In this document: in pieces, positions 62,944-64,000 of the stretch
How the letters are laid out: every line of letters starts with the position of its first letter
Position numbering within the stretch: position 1 is the first letter of the stretch
NCBI RefSeq assembly: GCF_037029465.1
Contig: NZ_JAYMEM010000031.1
Span: 19,731 to 83,730, forward strand
Source of the DNA: Mesoflavibacter sp037029465
GTDB taxonomy: Bacteria > Bacteroidota > Bacteroidia > Flavobacteriales > Flavobacteriaceae
DNA: 64,000 nt
Direction of reading: 5' to 3'
Notes under the pieces: generated by a model
Seen by the model: only the letters and a program-made list of their open reading frames with translations
Databases searched by the model: none
Told to the model about the DNA's origin: nothing
Translations under genes and position numbers: made by a program

Positions 62944-64000
62944 TTATTTAGTACCTAAATATATTGGACCAGCTATTGGATCTAATCCACTTTCTTTTAA
63001 TACTACTACATAATAGTAAGTACCATTTGGTAATCTTCCTGCAGATCCAATTGAAGATGAAGGTGAAATTCCGCTCCAATCGTTTTGGTAATCGTCAGAT
63101 TCGTAAACAACATCACCAAATCGGTTAAATAGTTTAACTTCTACTATGTACCCACAATCTGCAGCACCTGTTACGTTAAATGTTTCGTTGTAACCGTCAC
63201 CGTTTGGTGTAACAGCTTTAGATATTTTAATTCTATCTAAACCACAAGGTAAAACAACACAATCTTCGTTAATATTAACAGTTAACCTGAATGTTTTTAA
63301 GCATCCATTATCGGTAGTTGTATAGGTAAATACATAGTCTCCTAATTCAACATTTAAAGGATCAAATATTCCATTTACAATTGAAATTCCATCAGTCTCT
63401 ACTTGCCACTCCATATCTGTATCATAACCAAAAGGTAATTCATCATATAAATCGATTTCTCCATCTTCATAACATCTTGTCATAAATGATTCTTCTATAA
63501 AGTTTTCTGTAATAACGTTAATGTTATGTGTAATTATTGTATCGTTACCGCATGTATCCGTAGCAGTCCAAATCCATGTAATAGTATATACTTCTTCTTG
63601 ACCAGTATATGTTGAAACCTCTTCAAACGAAACAGATACATCTTGAGTAGAACAATTGTCTTCAAAAGTTAACTCTGGTATTTCAGGAATATTAGAACAA
63701 ACAACGTCAGTAGGTAGGTCTAACGGAGTTGTTAATGTTGGACCAACTGTATCTTGAACCGAGATGGTTTGTGTATGTACCGTTTCATTACCACAGGCAT
63801 CAGTCGCTGTCCACGTACGTGTTAACGTATAGGTATTATCACAAGTTCCAGCGGTAGTCGTTTCATTGAATACAACAGTCGCAGTACCACAGTTATCATT
63901 AGCCGTTAACGTCTCCTCAGTTGGTACCGCATCACATTCTACCGTGATATCAGCAGGTAATGCTTCGTTGAAGGTTGGTGCAGTGGTATCTTGAACCGAG
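62944..64000 (-). CDS. Large gliding-adhesin-type surface protein, C-terminal part, 5' truncated
   Basis: At least 351 residues; the frame is open to base 64000, so the gene continues past the window. The visible part has repeats of about 79 residues (237 bases): DTTAPTFNEALPADITVEC... and DTVGPTLTTPLDLPTDVVC..., each with a TWTATDACGNE or TWIWTATDTCGND core, HYR-type adhesin domains. The end is a type B (gliding motility-associated) sorting domain: KAVTPNGDGYNETF, LFNRFGDVVYES, NGTYYYVVVLKE. The operon with SprF and OmpA-family genes fits an SprB-like adhesin. Confidence 0.87.
   Translation of the reverse strand, partial: SVQDTTAPTFNEALPADITVECDAVPTEETLTANDNCGTATVVFNETTTAGTCDNTYTLTRTWTATDACGNETVHTQTISVQDTVGPTLTTPLDLPTDVVCSNIPEIPELTFEDNCSTQDVSVSFEEVSTYTGQEEVYTITWIWTATDTCGNDTIITHNINVITENFIEESFMTRCYEDGEIDLYDELPFGYDTDMEWQVETDGISIVNGIFDPLNVELGDYVFTYTTTDNGCLKTFRLTVNINEDCVVLPCGLDRIKISKAVTPNGDGYNETFNVTGAADCGYIVEVKLFNRFGDVVYESDDYQNDWSGISPSSSIGSAGRLPNGTYYYVVVLKESGLDPIAGPIYLGTK

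Overview
This 64 kb window is a chromosomal segment of a low-GC member of the Bacteroidota, almost certainly a marine-type Flavobacteriaceae. The support is direct: type IX secretion (T9SS) and gliding genes (PorQ, a PorP/SprF protein, type A and type B sorting domains), Flavobacteriia-restricted families (DUF4294, DUF6048, DUF6452, CCC-motif protein), A-rich start regions without Shine-Dalgarno sequences, and repeated Bacteroidota-type -7 promoter elements of the form TAnnTTTG. I see no prophage, insertion sequence, CRISPR array, rRNA or tRNA. Gene content is mostly housekeeping and envelope functions.

Layout. 1-2.9 kb: ribonucleotide reductase, with nrdB cut by the window edge and carrying the tail of an ATP-cone, followed by nrdA without an ATP-cone. 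2.9-6.5 kb (minus): acyl-CoA carboxylase operon (biotin carrier, biotin carboxylase, carboxyltransferase). 6.5-8.9 kb (minus): PrsW-like protease, NUDIX hydrolase, M42 aminopeptidase. 9-10.3 kb: DUF4294 and hemolysin-III proteins. 10.4-13.8 kb (minus): DoxD/DoxA-like protein, a small unknown protein, DUF4268, ZIP metal transporter, methyltransferase. 13.9-17.9 kb: two rRNA methyltransferases flanking DUF6048/DUF6452. 18-25 kb: ornithine aminotransferase with a possible structured leader, two small membrane proteins, a T9SS cargo protein, an Smr protein, a calcium-repeat lipoprotein and a cysteine desulfurase. 25-31 kb: a surface protein, a TonB-dependent receptor and an M23 peptidase. 31-33.5 kb: coiled-coil protein, ZapA, a 6S-like RNA and RNase Y. 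33.5-38.4 kb: histidine kinase, XerD-type recombinase, outer-membrane barrels and AroQ. 38.5-44.8 kb: dihydrolipoyl dehydrogenase, NDH-2, MsrB, M48 peptidase, UMF1-type MFS protein and a lipocalin-like lipoprotein. 44.8-47.8 kb (minus): ECF sigma, anti-sigma-like protein, DUF4097-like and head-GIN proteins. 48-53.6 kb: Lon, PorQ, a four-helix sensor, Cmk and a LysM protein. 53.9-59.3 kb: ribosomal protein S1, PyrR, PyrB, a STAS-like protein, RNase Z, PdxH. 59.5-64 kb: CAP lipoprotein, then a gliding/T9SS cluster (OmpA-family protein, SprF/PorP, and the C-terminal part of a repeat-rich adhesin that runs off the window).

How the parts work together. T9SS and its cargo recur: PorQ belongs to the secretion apparatus, the 600-residue protein at 20-22 kb is cargo, and the adhesin/SprF/OmpA cluster at 60-64 kb is a typical gliding-adhesin module. 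Pyrimidine genes (pyrR, pyrB, cmk) and nrdAB cover nucleotide supply. The sigma/anti-sigma/DUF4097/head-GIN operon looks like a self-contained envelope-response unit.

The points most worth a second look are the ATP-cone on the radical subunit of ribonucleotide reductase, a strong 6S RNA candidate between zapA and rny, a sigma-54-type promoter in front of lon, the anomalous start of the carboxyltransferase gene, the leader upstream of rocD, and a shared CGAT-containing motif in three intergenic regions. I did not find a clearly new multi-gene system.
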